DNA of 32,771 nucleotides from positions 1 through 32,771 of the forward strand of contig NZ_JADDRL010000104.1 in NCBI RefSeq assembly GCF_021538895.1, in the 5' to 3' direction. This document shows positions 15,658-23,470 of the stretch, one piece after another. This DNA comes from Streptomyces olivochromogenes. Lineage in GTDB: Bacteria > Actinomycetota > Actinomycetes > Streptomycetales > Streptomycetaceae. Below the pieces are notes generated by a model. The model was not told where the DNA came from and searched no databases. It was given only the letters and a program-made list of their open reading frames with translations. The number at the start of each line of letters is the position of its first letter. The first letter of the stretch is position 1. The position numbers and the translations under genes are program-made.

Positions 15658-16442
15658 CTGCTGCCGTGACCGATGTGTCCGCCGTGCCCGCCTCGCTGGC
15701 GGTCTCCGGCCTCGCCTTCGCCTACCCCGACGGCCATCAGGCCCTGTTCGGCGTGGACTTCTCCCTCGCGCGCGGGGAGCGCGTCGCGCTGCTCGGCCCG
15801 AACGGCGCCGGCAAGACGACGCTCGTGCTGCACCTCAACGGCATCCTGAGCGGCGGTGCCGGGACGGTGACCGTGGCCGGGCTGCCGGTCGGCAGGAAGC
15901 ACATGGCCGAGATCCGGCAGAAGGTCGGCATCGTCTTCCAGGACCCGGACGACCAGCTGTTCATGCCGACCGTGCGCGAGGACGTGGCGTTCGGCCCGGC
16001 GGCCGCCGGGCTGAAGGGGGCCGCGCTTCAGGAGCGGGTGCGTACGGCCCTGGAGCGGGTCGGTATGCAGGACTTCGCCGAGCGACCGCCGCACCATCTG
16101 TCCTTCGGCCAGCGCCGCCGGGTCGCCGTCGCGACCGTGCTGGCGATGGAGCCGGAGATCCTCGTCCTGGACGAGCCCTCCTCCAACCTCGACCCGGCCT
16201 CCCGCCGTGAACTGGCCGACATCCTGCGCTCGTTGGACGTCACGGTCCTGATGGTCACGCACGACCTGCCGTACGCCCTGGAGCTGTGCCCGCGCTCGCT
16301 GATCCTGAGCGACGGCGTGATCGCCGCGGACGGTCCGACGGACGAACTGCTGTCCGACGACGCCCTGATGAGCGCCCACCGACTGGAGCTGCCCTTCGGC
16401 TTCGACCCGCGGTCCGTGTCCGCCAGGACCGGCCGTCCCTGA
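15654..16442 (+). CDS. cbiO: ECF transporter ATPase CbiO
   Basis: Cytoplasmic ABC ATPase driving the CbiMNQO-type importer. The 262-residue product has Walker A GPNGAGKTT, Q-loop VFQDPDDQLF, signature LSFGQRRRVA, Walker B ILVLDEPSS and H-loop VTHD. The GTG at 15654 overlaps the cbiQ stop as GTGA; the ATG at 15645 (three residues longer) is an alternative. A single ATPase gene implies a homodimer, as in group I ECF transporters. The next gene, ohrR, starts 10 nt downstream but belongs to another function. Confidence 0.94.
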   Translation: MTAAVTDVSAVPASLAVSGLAFAYPDGHQALFGVDFSLARGERVALLGPNGAGKTTLVLHLNGILSGGAGTVTVAGLPVGRKHMAEIRQKVGIVFQDPDDQLFMPTVREDVAFGPAAAGLKGAALQERVRTALERVGMQDFAERPPHHLSFGQRRRVAVATVLAMEPEILVLDEPSSNLDPASRRELADILRSLDVTVLMVTHDLPYALELCPRSLILSDGVIAADGPTDELLSDDALMSAHRLELPFGFDPRSVSARTGRP

Positions 16443-16452
16443 CAATGGGCGC

Positions 16453-16944
16453 GTGACGAACGAGGGCCACGGGGACGACGCAGGCGCGGACACCCCGGCG
16501 GCCGGCTCCCCGCGCCTCGACGACCAGCTGTGCTTCGCGCTGTACGCCGCCCAGCGCGCCGTGACCGCCGCGTACCGCCCGCTCCTCGACGACCTCGGCC
16601 TCACCTACCCGCAGTACCTGGTGCTGCTCGTGCTCTGGGAGCGCGGCGAGACCACGGTGAAGGAGCTGGCGGCGGCCCTGCGGCTGGACTACGGCACGGT
16701 GTCACCGCTGCTCAAGCGGCTGGAGGCCGCGGGTTATGTACGCCGGGAGCGCGCCGAGCACGACGAGCGCTCGGTGCTCATCACGTACACCGGGCGCGCG
16801 GAGGAGCTGAGGGAGCGGGCGGCACGGGTGCCCGGCGCGCTGCTCACGGCGACGGGGCTCGGCGGGGCGGAGGTCGCGCGGTTGCGCGAGGAGTTGCGGC
16901 AGCTCGCGCAGCGGGCGGAGGCCGCGGCCGACCGCACACGCTGA
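16453..16944 (+). CDS. ohrR: OhrR-type MarR regulator, organic peroxide sensor
   Basis: Dimeric winged-helix repressor that is inactivated when its reactive cysteine is oxidised by organic hydroperoxides. The 163-residue protein has the sensor motif LDDQLCFALYAAQ with Cys27. Tyr31 and Tyr41 are spaced as the two cysteine-binding tyrosines of Bacillus OhrR. The winged helix carries TTVKELAAALRLDYGTVSPLLKRLEAAGYVRR and ERAEHDERSVLI. It has an extra acidic N-terminus of about 20 residues. The GTG at 16453 follows GACAAT by six bases, so it may also be leaderless. The target gene ohr follows 138 bp downstream on the same strand. Confidence 0.9.
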   Translation: MTNEGHGDDAGADTPAAGSPRLDDQLCFALYAAQRAVTAAYRPLLDDLGLTYPQYLVLLVLWERGETTVKELAAALRLDYGTVSPLLKRLEAAGYVRRERAEHDERSVLITYTGRAEELRERAARVPGALLTATGLGGAEVARLREELRQLAQRAEAAADRTR

Positions 16945-17013
16945 ACGCCACGGGCACCCGGTTACCCCCGGTCTCACCCCCTGACGTGGACCGCATCCTT
17001 ACCGGTCGGTACC

Positions 17014-17043
17014 TTGTGCACGATGTACTTGCACGCACTTGTA
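17014..17043. promoter_or_regulatory. candidate OhrR operator region upstream of ohr
   Basis: Within the ohrR-ohr gap, ACTTGCA (17027-17033) and ACTTGTA (17037-17043) form direct repeats one helical turn apart. A related CTTGTGCA (17014-17021) lies upstream. The block sits 40-70 bp before the ohr start, where a repressor would act. No clean inverted repeat of the classical OhrR type is present, so the assignment is tentative. Confidence 0.35.
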
Positions 17044-17082
17044 TTGCCTGCCGTCGCGTAACCCCCCGAGGGAGGTCCCGCC

Positions 17083-17574
17083 ATGCTCGAAGGCCGCGCC
17101 GTCGACACCGCCGCCGACACCGACAGCGACACCGACACCGCCGCGATCGACACCCGTCCCACGAAGATCATGTACGTCGCCGAGGCGACCGCGCACGGCG
17201 GCCGGGACGGCTATGTGACCAGTCAGGACGGGCAGATCGACCTGAAGGTGGCGATGCCGCCGGAGCTGGGCGGCGACGGCAACGGCACCAACCCGGAGCA
17301 GCTGTTCGCCGCCGGCTACAGCTCCTGCTTCCACAACGCGCTGATCCTGGTCGGCAACCGCGCCGGCTACGACCTGACCGGCTCCACGGTCGCCGCGAAG
17401 GTCGGCATCGGCCCCAACAAGACGCGCGGCTACGGCCTCGCGGTCGCCCTCAGCGTCTCCCTCCCGGTCCTCGACGAGGAGGTCGCGGGCAAGCTGGTGG
17501 ACGCGGCCCACGAGGTGTGCCCGTACTCCAACGCCACCCGAGGCAACATCGACGTAACGATCCTGCTCGGCTAG
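17083..17574 (+). CDS. ohr: organic hydroperoxide resistance protein Ohr (OsmC family)
   Basis: Thiol peroxidase that reduces organic and fatty-acid hydroperoxides with lipoyl-dependent recycling. The 163-residue protein has both catalytic cysteines, C82 in SSCFHNAL and C146 in EVCPYSNAT. It also has the Arg loop GGRDG (R41) and the supporting Glu in PEQLFAAGYSS. The ATG at 17083 follows GGGAGG by seven bases. This start gives an extra N-terminal tail of about 25 residues, rich in Asp/Thr (DTAADTDSDTDTAAIDT), not found in typical 140-residue Ohr proteins. It is paired with the OhrR-type regulator upstream. Confidence 0.93.
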   Translation: MLEGRAVDTAADTDSDTDTAAIDTRPTKIMYVAEATAHGGRDGYVTSQDGQIDLKVAMPPELGGDGNGTNPEQLFAAGYSSCFHNALILVGNRAGYDLTGSTVAAKVGIGPNKTRGYGLAVALSVSLPVLDEEVAGKLVDAAHEVCPYSNATRGNIDVTILLG

Positions 17575-17598
17575 CGGCGCAGAGGAATCCCAGGCTCA

Positions 17599-17615
17599 GG
17601 GTGGTTGTTCCACCC
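17599..17615. terminator. short hairpin between ohr and the beta-lactamase-like gene
   Basis: GGGTGG (17599-17604) and CCACCC (17610-17615) form a 6-bp stem with a 5-nt TTGTT loop, 25 nt after the ohr stop. It is short and has no U-tract, so it may be only an attenuator or chance. Confidence 0.3.
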
Positions 17616-17648
17616 ACTGCCGAAGGCAAGTCGAAGGGAGCCGCGGGC

Positions 17649-18818
17649 GTGGACGTGAACGGCACAGTGGCCGAGGGCTTCGAGCCGGTCCGGGACGCGT
17701 TCGTGCGCAACTTCCAGCTGCTCGGCGAGCGGGGCGCGGCGGTCACCGTCTACCGGGAGGGCCGCCGGGTCGTCGACCTGTGGGGCGGCACCGAAGCCGT
17801 CGACGGCACCGGTCCCTGGCAGCGGGGCACCGCTCAGATCGTGCGCTCCGCGACCAAGGGCGTCGCCGCCGCCGTACCGCTGCTGCTGCACCAGCGCGGA
17901 GAGCTGGACCTGGACGCGCCGGTCGGTGCCTACTGGCCGGAGTACAAGACGGCGGGCAAGGAGCGCACGCGGGTGTGGCACCTGCTCGCGCACCGGGCCG
18001 GCGTCCCCGTCCTGGACCAGCCCCTCACTCCCGAGCAGGCCGCCGACCCCGACCTCGGCGCGCGGGCCGTCGCGACGCAGGCGCCCGCCTGGGAGCCGGG
18101 CACGGATCACGGCTACCACGCGCAGACGTACAGCTGGCTGACGGGTGAGCTGGTGCGCCGGGTCACCGGCCGGCCGATCGGCGAGTGGATCGCGAGCGAG
18201 ATCGCCGGTCCGGCCGGGGCGGACCTGTGGCTCGGGCTGCCCGAGGCGGAGGCCGGGCGCGTCGGCCGGGTGGGCCCGATCGAGGCCCCGGCGGGCGGCG
18301 GGCTGAAGACCCGGCCCAAGCGGGCGGTCTCGGACGCCTACGCCGACCCCGAGTCGCTGACCCGCCGCGCCTTCGCCGCGATCACCCCGCTGCCCGACGA
18401 GAACGACCCCGCCTACCGCGCCGCCGTGCTACCCGCCTCCAACGGCATCGCCACGGCCGACGGGCTGGCCCGGTTCTACGCCGCGCTGATCGGCGAAGGC
18501 GACGGCGGCACACGGCTGTTCAGCCCCGAGACGGTGGAACTGGCCCGGGGCGAGCGGTCGGCGGGCCCGGACCGCGTGCTGGTCGTGGGCACGCGGTTCG
18601 GCCTCGGCTACATGCTGCACGGAGCGGCTTCCCCGCTCCTGTCCCCCGCCTCCTTCGGGCATCCCGGCCGGGGCGGCCCGCTCGGCTTCGCCGATCCCGA
18701 GTCGGGCATCGCCTTCGGCTATGTGACCAACGGCTTCCGCAAGAGCGTGACCGCGGACCCGCGGGCGCAGGCGCTGGTGCGCGCGGTCCGTACGGCCCTG
18801 GACGCGGGCGCGCGCTGA
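17649..18818 (+). CDS. serine beta-lactamase-fold hydrolase/esterase (EstB-like)
   Basis: A 389-residue serine hydrolase of the beta-lactamase class C/family VIII esterase group, probably an esterase or amidase rather than a true beta-lactamase. The nucleophile motif is SATK (S67, K70). A Tyr motif follows in HAQTYSW (Y161), and a GHPGRGG motif near the C-terminus replaces KTG. There is no signal peptide, so it is predicted cytoplasmic. The GTG at 17649 has GAAGGGAG nine bases upstream; a GTG two codons later is an alternative. Neighbours give no clue to its substrate. Confidence 0.88.
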   Translation: MDVNGTVAEGFEPVRDAFVRNFQLLGERGAAVTVYREGRRVVDLWGGTEAVDGTGPWQRGTAQIVRSATKGVAAAVPLLLHQRGELDLDAPVGAYWPEYKTAGKERTRVWHLLAHRAGVPVLDQPLTPEQAADPDLGARAVATQAPAWEPGTDHGYHAQTYSWLTGELVRRVTGRPIGEWIASEIAGPAGADLWLGLPEAEAGRVGRVGPIEAPAGGGLKTRPKRAVSDAYADPESLTRRAFAAITPLPDENDPAYRAAVLPASNGIATADGLARFYAALIGEGDGGTRLFSPETVELARGERSAGPDRVLVVGTRFGLGYMLHGAASPLLSPASFGHPGRGGPLGFADPESGIAFGYVTNGFRKSVTADPRAQALVRAVRTALDAGAR

Positions 18819-18847
18819 ACCGCGTCACCGGCTCCGGCCGAACCCGC

Positions 18848-19123
18848 TCACACGTGGATCGGGTGCGAGATCCGCCCGGACTCCGCGTCTATCTCCCCGT
18901 GTGCCTTGGTCAGCAGTTGCATCGCCAGTTCGTTGAGCGCCCGCGCTCCGGCGATCTCCTCGCCGACCCGTGGCTGATTGGAGTCGGTGTGATGCCGGGT
19001 TGCATGCCCGTGCGCCCGTACCTCCGAGCTGTCGGGCAGCCGCACCAACGCGACCGCACGCGTGTGCTCGTCGTCCTCCTGGAACTCCAGCTCGACATGC
19101 CAGCCCACAGTGGTGTGCGTCAT
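18848..19123 (-). CDS. DUF1876-type small protein
   Basis: A 91-residue protein resembling the DUF1876 family, small alpha/beta proteins frequent in Streptomyces with no known function. It opens with TVGWHVELEFQEDDEHTRAVALVRLPD, has a His/Arg-rich turn (HGHATRHHTD) and ends in a helix-rich segment, EIAGARALNELAMQLL. The ATG at 19123 is preceded by GGAGGTGG. It lies downstream of the hydroxyacid dehydrogenase gene in the same direction (86 bp) and converges with the beta-lactamase-like gene. No catalytic motif is evident. Confidence 0.8.
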   Translation of the reverse strand: MTHTTVGWHVELEFQEDDEHTRAVALVRLPDSSEVRAHGHATRHHTDSNQPRVGEEIAGARALNELAMQLLTKAHGEIDAESGRISHPIHV

Positions 19124-19209
19124 CTGGACCACCTCCGGAATTACTGCTTCCAGGGTGCGCCTCAGCGCCTCCGGCGTCACGTCGGCGGCCACGGTCGCCC
19201 GCGGCGATT

Positions 19210-20100
19210 TCAGGAGGCGGGTTCCTCGTCGAAGCTCGCGAAGTACGCGGCGGCCATGTCCTCGTCGGCGTGCCCCTGCGCGGCGGCCCGGGCGAACCGC
19301 TCGGCGGACGCGGCGGCGACGTCGAGGCGGACCCCGTGGGTCTCGCCGGCCCGGACGATCAGCCGCGCGTCCTTCTCGGCGGTGCCCACCGCGAACTGGG
19401 CCGGGGTCAGCCGACCGTCCAGGACGAGCCCCGCCTTGGCCCGCAGATAGCCCATGTCGAGCGGCCCGCCCGCGATGAGGTCGAAGAAGTCCTGCGGATC
19501 GACGCCGAGCGCCCGGGCGAGGGCGAGGACCTCGCCGGTGGCCGCGGTGGCCGCGAGGACCCAACTGTTGGCGACCAGCTTCAGCCGGGTGGCACCGGCC
19601 GCGGCCCCGTCGTCGCCGCTCCACACGGTGTGGGCGCCGACCGCCTCGAACACCGGCACGACCGCCGCCCGGCCCTCCTCGGGGCCCGCGGCCAGCACGG
19701 TCAGCTGCCCGGCCTCCGCGGGCTGCCGGGTGCCGAGCACCGGGGCGTCGTAGAAGACGAGCCCGTGCTCGTCGGCGAAGGCGGCCAGTTCGGCGACCGC
19801 CTCGATGCCCGCCGTCGTCGACTGCATCCAGGCGACGCCGGGGCGCAGCGCGGGAGCGGCCTCGCGCATGACCTGAAGGGTGACCGGGCCGTCGTACAGC
19901 ATGGTCAGGACGACGTCGGCGCCCTGGACCGCCTCGGCGGGGCTGCCCGCGACAAGGGCGCCGTCGGCGGCCAGCGGCTCGGCCTTGGCGCGGCTGCGGT
20001 TCCAGGCGCGGACGGTGTGCCCGGCCTTCATGAGGTTGCGGGCCATCGCGGCCCCCATGATCCCGGTGCCCAGGACGCTCACGGTGAGCTTGTCTGTCAT
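19210..20100 (-). CDS. beta-hydroxyacid dehydrogenase family NAD(P)-dependent oxidoreductase
   Basis: A 296-residue member of the 6-phosphogluconate / 3-hydroxyisobutyrate dehydrogenase family. The Rossmann dinucleotide motif is VLGTGIMGAAMARNL. Other marks are the substrate-side STTAG segment (QSTTAGIEAV), APVLGTRQPAEAGQLTVLAAG, and the catalytic Lys in TRLKLVANSW. The second half is the all-helical dimer domain. It could act on small 3-hydroxyacids or reduce imines or glyoxylate-like aldehydes; sequence does not decide. The ATG at 20100 has AGGAAG eight bases upstream. It follows the 3' end of the broken eamA gene by 86 bp. Confidence 0.9.
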   Translation of the reverse strand: MTDKLTVSVLGTGIMGAAMARNLMKAGHTVRAWNRSRAKAEPLAADGALVAGSPAEAVQGADVVLTMLYDGPVTLQVMREAAPALRPGVAWMQSTTAGIEAVAELAAFADEHGLVFYDAPVLGTRQPAEAGQLTVLAAGPEEGRAAVVPVFEAVGAHTVWSGDDGAAAGATRLKLVANSWVLAATAATGEVLALARALGVDPQDFFDLIAGGPLDMGYLRAKAGLVLDGRLTPAQFAVGTAEKDARLIVRAGETHGVRLDVAAASAERFARAAAQGHADEDMAAAYFASFDEEPAS

Positions 20101-20186
20101 GACGTCAACTTCCTGATCCGTGCGGTCGGTACGGCGCTTCGGCGGGCCGCCCAGGCCATGTTCCCCCAGCCCGCCGTCCCGTACCG

Positions 20187-20311
20187 CTAACCGGCGTGCA
20201 GCATCAGCCCGATCCCCGCCACCAGGAGCCCCGCGGCGGCGATCCGCGGCGCACCGAACCGCTCCTTGAAGAACAGGGCGCCGATCGCCGCGCCGACCAG
20301 GATCGACGACT
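20187..20311 (-). pseudogene. 3' fragment of an interrupted EamA/DMT transporter gene
   Basis: This reads SSILVGAAIGALFFKERFG followed by APRIAAAGLLVAGIGLMLHAG and a TAG stop, the last two membrane segments of an EamA-family permease. It has no start codon or ribosome binding site. Joined to the fragment at 23512-24138 at the shared sequence CGACGACT, it restores the typical EamA ending PIAALRESSILVGAAIGALF. I therefore read it as the tail of the same gene, separated by a 3.2-kb insertion. Confidence 0.7.
20304..20311. repeat. 8-bp direct repeat at the left insertion junction (possible target duplication)
   Basis: CGACGACT here is identical to 23512-23519. Each copy belongs to the eamA coding sequence at the break point, as expected for a target-site duplication made during insertion. 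Confidence 0.6.
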
Positions 20312-20453
20312 TGCGCGGCCAAGCGTCGGTAGCACTCGACCGCGAAGAAGCCGCGCCCCCTGCGGGAAGGATCTCCGTCTCGATGTTGCCGCAGGCTGTA
20401 CCGAGGATTCATGGCGCGAGATACGAACGGGTGTACGAAATCCTCATATAGCC

Positions 20454-20494
20454 CCCTGAACAGCGAAGTTATTACCGCATGAGCAAGGATTGAC
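20454..20494 (+). repeat. 41-bp imperfect direct repeat, left copy
   Basis: It begins CCCTGA, has the shared core CGAAGTTATTAC (20464-20475) and ends TTGAC. It matches the copy at 23471-23511 at 33 of 41 positions. It may be an end or attachment-like site of the insert, or a remnant of an earlier insertion. Confidence 0.6.
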
Positions 20495-20577
20495 TCACCA
20501 TCATGGCCACGTCGTCGCGCAGGACCGCGTCGGCAGGAGATCTGCAAGGCGGCGTCGAAGGCCCGTGCCCCCGCTCT

Positions 20578-21846
20578 CTACCCGTCACGGTTTCCCGGCT
20601 GATCAAGTCCGGGCGGGCACGGTAGTCGGCCAGTTTGACGTGACTGGGCGTCTTTCCCATCGCCTCGTCGGCGGGCGAGGTACCAACGTCGGCCAGTGGC
20701 AAAGGCGCGCCGTGCCGTGCGTACGGCAGCGATCTGGGTGGCAATGTGGAGCTGGTGGTGCCAGGGGCTCTGGCCGCCGTGGCGTACCGACATGGCGTGC
20801 GCGAACGCCACAGCGTCGCGGTCGATGTACTGGTCCAAGTGCTCGAACCACGCCATGCTCGTACGCGAGGCCGCCTGCACCGGATGGAGTTCCACGCGGC
20901 GATGGCGGTCGTACTCCCGCAAGGCGTCCTCCACGTCAAGGTATTTCTGCAGGCTGTGTGCGAGGACGATCGCGTCGATGATCGCCAGTCTGGTGCCCGA
21001 CCCCAGCGTGAAGTGGGTGGTGTGGGCAGCGTCGCCGACGAGCACCGTCGTGCCGTGGTACCAGGTCTCGTTGGTCACGTGCGCGAAGCGCTGCCAGTGC
21101 GCCGGCGCGCCCCGTGATCGACTGATCAAGCGGTGGCCGTCGAGTGCGCGCTTGAAGGTGTCCTCCAGCAGTCGCACTCCCTGGTCGCGGCCGAGCACGT
21201 CCAGTCCCAGACTGTGCCAGGTCTGCGGTGAGCATTCGACGATGCAGGTGCTGATTCCCGCGACCGAGGGGTAGGCGTGAAACCAGATCCATCCGGCGGA
21301 CGTCTGCTCGAAGTTGAACACGAAGCCGCGGAACGCCTGGTCCGTGCCGAGCCAGACGTAGGGATTGAGACCGACTTCGATGCGAGTTCCGAACGCTGCG
21401 CTCTGCCCCCGGATCCCGCTGTTCGCACCGTCGGCGGCAACGAGAAGGTCCGCTTCGGGAAGCGTCGAGTGATCTGCAACGTGGTGGCCATACTGGACGT
21501 CGACGCCGAGCTGCGAGGCACGCCGGGCCAGGACGTCGAGCAATGCAGATCGGCTGATGCTGTATCCGTAACCCCCGAAGTGCGCCGTCTGCCCGCCGCC
21601 CGAGCCGTGCACACGCACCTCCTGGTCCTGCCACAGCACGGACCTGGCGGTGACCTCCCGCGCGCTTTCCGGATCGTTGCGATAGAGGACGTCCAACAGG
21701 TCGTCCCAGTACACGACGCCCCAGCCGTAGGTGGCCGCGGGCGGGTCACGGTCGTACACGGTGATCTCGTGCCCGGCATCGCGCAACTTGGCCGAGATCG
21801 CGAAGTACAGCCCCGCAGGCCCCGCACCGACGCACACGATCCTCAC
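20578..21846 (-). CDS. FAD-dependent monooxygenase, salicylyl-CoA hydroxylase-like
   Basis: A 422-residue class A flavin monooxygenase. Motifs are the FAD dinucleotide fold MRIVCVGAGPAGLYFAI at the N-terminus, DLLVAADGANSGIR (DG motif) and VLVGDAAHTTHFTLGSGTRLAIIDA (GD motif). The start and the segment YGWGVVYWDDLLD recall the FAD halves of salicylyl-CoA 5-hydroxylase and anthraniloyl-CoA monooxygenase rather than plain p-hydroxybenzoate hydroxylases, so an aromatic (perhaps CoA-linked) substrate is plausible. The C-terminal 40 residues are basic and low in conservation. The GTG at 21846 has only a weak GGGGCGG upstream. It lies in the insert, behind the glycine-rich gene and possibly co-transcribed with it. 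Confidence 0.87.
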   Translation of the reverse strand: MRIVCVGAGPAGLYFAISAKLRDAGHEITVYDRDPPAATYGWGVVYWDDLLDVLYRNDPESAREVTARSVLWQDQEVRVHGSGGGQTAHFGGYGYSISRSALLDVLARRASQLGVDVQYGHHVADHSTLPEADLLVAADGANSGIRGQSAAFGTRIEVGLNPYVWLGTDQAFRGFVFNFEQTSAGWIWFHAYPSVAGISTCIVECSPQTWHSLGLDVLGRDQGVRLLEDTFKRALDGHRLISRSRGAPAHWQRFAHVTNETWYHGTTVLVGDAAHTTHFTLGSGTRLAIIDAIVLAHSLQKYLDVEDALREYDRHRRVELHPVQAASRTSMAWFEHLDQYIDRDAVAFAHAMSVRHGGQSPWHHQLHIATQIAAVRTARRAFATGRRWYLARRRGDGKDAQSRQTGRLPCPPGLDQPGNRDG

Positions 21847-21986
21847 CGCTGCCCACCGCCCCGACTATCAGTCGGATGGGAGGCCTGTCGCTTCAGACGG
21901 GTCCGGATGCCCGAGGTGTCCGGGCATCCGGATTCGGCACTCACGAAACCGCCGAACGTTGATCGCGAGCTCACTGCGCTGGAGCG

Positions 21987-22394
21987 TCAGTAGCCGTGCC
22001 CACCACCGCCGTTCCCGCCACCGCCGCGGTCACCACCGCCGTTCCCGCCACCGCCATGGTCACCACCGCCGTACCCGCCACCGCCATGGTCACCACCGCC
22101 GTACCCGCCACCGCCGCGGTCTCCCCAACCCCAGCCGTCACCGGAGTGGCCGCGGTCTCCCCAGCCCCAGCCGCCACCGTAGAAGCAGCGGTCTCCCCAG
22201 CCCCAGCCCCAGCCCCAGCCGTAGAAGCAGCGATCTCCCAGGCCCTTGCTGTCGTGGGAGGGAGCCGAAGCAACATGGGACGACGAGGGGAAAGCGGCCG
22301 CGCTGGCAGCGCCGGCTCCGGCCGCGATGGCAAAGATGGGTGCTGTGCAGATCACAGCGGCTATCCGCCGCATCCTGCCCGTAGTTGCGCGCAT
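21987..22394 (-). CDS. secreted glycine-rich repeat protein
   Basis: A 135-residue exported protein of unknown function. It has a signal peptide (MRRIAAVICTAPIFAIAAG core, likely cleaved after ASA near residue 32). Two GDRCFYG units follow (53-59 and 67-73), separated by alternating Trp-Gly, then WGWGDRG units. Finally there are four decapeptide repeats of the form GGGGYGGGDH or GGGGNGGGDR. The repeats are 30 bp long in DNA (21999-22118). The ATG at 22394 follows AAGGGGG by six to seven bases. It is transcribed away from the TetR gene, with an operator-like palindrome in its promoter. The Gly/Trp/Tyr composition suggests a surface or extracellular structural or metal-binding peptide. Confidence 0.75.
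   Translation of the reverse strand: MRATTGRMRRIAAVICTAPIFAIAAGAGAASAAAFPSSSHVASAPSHDSKGLGDRCFYGWGWGWGWGDRCFYGGGWGWGDRGHSGDGWGWGDRGGGGYGGGDHGGGGYGGGDHGGGGNGGGDRGGGGNGGGGHGY
21999..22118. repeat. 30-bp tandem repeats encoding Gly-rich decapeptides
   Basis: Four near-identical 30-bp units (form CACCACCGCCGTWCCCGCCA then CCGCCRYGGT) encode GGGG(Y/N)GGGD(H/R) on the minus strand. Adjacent units differ by only one to three bases, which points to recent slippage or unequal crossing-over. Confidence 0.75.
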
Positions 22395-22571
22395 GATGTC
22401 CCCCTTCCGGGGGTCGCAACAGGGTTCTCGGGCGCTCAGGGGAACGCCCATAGGCGCCAGATCCTGCGCGCGGGTCTGACGCGTGGTGATCCACCCGCCG
22501 GACCTGCTGAACCACGTCCCAGCATTTTCCAAGCAGGCTTGCGGATCCTACTATTGAGTACAAGACGGAGC

Positions 22572-22600
22572 ATACAGTACGAAACGCACCGTTTCGTCAA
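22572..22600 (-). promoter_or_regulatory. promoter of the glycine-rich gene with embedded operator
   Basis: On the minus strand TTGACG (22600-22595) is followed after 17 nt by CTGTAT (22577-22572), a plausible though imperfect -35/-10 pair. The palindrome ACGAAACG-CAC-CGTTTCGT (22579-22597) fills the spacer almost exactly. A dimeric TetR bound there would exclude RNA polymerase. The divergent tetR gene begins 66 bp away. Confidence 0.5.
22579..22597. promoter_or_regulatory. TetR-type operator palindrome
   Basis: A perfect 19-bp palindrome: 8-bp arms ACGAAACG/CGTTTCGT around CAC. It lies between the divergent tetR and glycine-rich genes. The same half-site occurs before the second tetR gene at 27304-27318. 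Confidence 0.7.
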
Positions 22601-22662
22601 TATTAGGGCCACTTTCAGGGCAAAATCAACGGGGTGCCAATGGCTCACAAGGGAGACATGCC

Positions 22663-23352
22663 GTGGACACTCCCAGGCGGCAAGACGGCCGCCAGAGCGC
22701 TTTGGCTCCTGAGTACGCCGCCCAGCCCGACCACATCGCGCCTGACTCGCGTCGGCGACGCCGGGAATCTCACGAAGCCGTGCTCCGAGCCACGAAAGAC
22801 CTCCTCAGCGAGGTCGGATACCAGCGGCTAACCTTCGAAGGCATCGCCCGGCGGGCCGGAGTCAGCAAGGCCACCATCTATCGGTGGTGGCCGAACAAGG
22901 CCGCACTCGTGATCGAGGCCCTCAGCGGGGAAGTCCCCCTGCCTGCCATCCACGAGACCGGCGACCTCGAAGCCGACCTCCGCACGGCCGTCCGTCTCAC
23001 CATCGAGCTCGTCTCCGCCATGCCCACTTGCCTGATCCTCCCGGCGCTGCTCGCCGACGTGATCGAGGATCCCACCGGCACCGGAGCCTTCGCCGAGCTC
23101 ATCGAACCCCGCCGCGCGTCGGTCGTGAAGCTGTTGGAGCGGGCCCGCCTCGAAGGCCGGTTGCCGCCGGACACCGATACCTCACTGATGGTCGACATCT
23201 ACTCCGGAACCGTCGTGTACCTGGCCGCGGTGAACCGCATACCGCCGGGCGAGGCGGTGGTGGGCCAGCTTGTCAGCCTCCTGTTGCACGGCCACCTCCC
23301 GGTCTCGAAGGGACCCGCCCCCGCAGACCGGGAAGAATCACCAGGCGCGTGA
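22663..23352 (+). CDS. TetR/AcrR-family regulator (insert copy)
   Basis: A 229-residue DNA-binding repressor. The N-terminal HTH is complete: EAVLRATKDLLSEVGYQRLT, FEGIARRAGVSKATIYRWW and PNKAALVIEAL (about residues 40-90). A hydrophobic ligand-binding domain follows. The first 40 residues are Arg/Ala/Pro-rich and probably disordered. The GTG at 22663 follows GGGAG by seven bases. It is divergent from the glycine-rich/monooxygenase genes, with a perfect palindrome between. This is the classic arrangement of a local TetR controlling a divergent operon, so an aromatic substrate of the monooxygenase is a candidate ligand (inference). Confidence 0.9.
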   Translation: MDTPRRQDGRQSALAPEYAAQPDHIAPDSRRRRRESHEAVLRATKDLLSEVGYQRLTFEGIARRAGVSKATIYRWWPNKAALVIEALSGEVPLPAIHETGDLEADLRTAVRLTIELVSAMPTCLILPALLADVIEDPTGTGAFAELIEPRRASVVKLLERARLEGRLPPDTDTSLMVDIYSGTVVYLAAVNRIPPGEAVVGQLVSLLLHGHLPVSKGPAPADREESPGA

Positions 23353-23470
23353 GTAGGCCGCGCAGAAGTCGCCTCCTGCTGGGACGCTCCCTGTCGATGG
23401 CGCCGTAGGCCGAACCGAGCACGCACGGGGAGGGGCGACGCCGCAGTCAACGGGATGCCCTCATCCAGCG

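Noticed and set aside
20101..20547. Upstream extension of the hydroxyacid dehydrogenase frame
   Set aside because: The ATG at 20100 has a good ribosome binding site and begins the Rossmann motif; the extension crosses the eamA fragment in another phase.
21999..22118. CRISPR-like array of about 30-bp repeats
   Set aside because: Repeats are contiguous without spacers and encode in-frame glycine-rich decapeptides.
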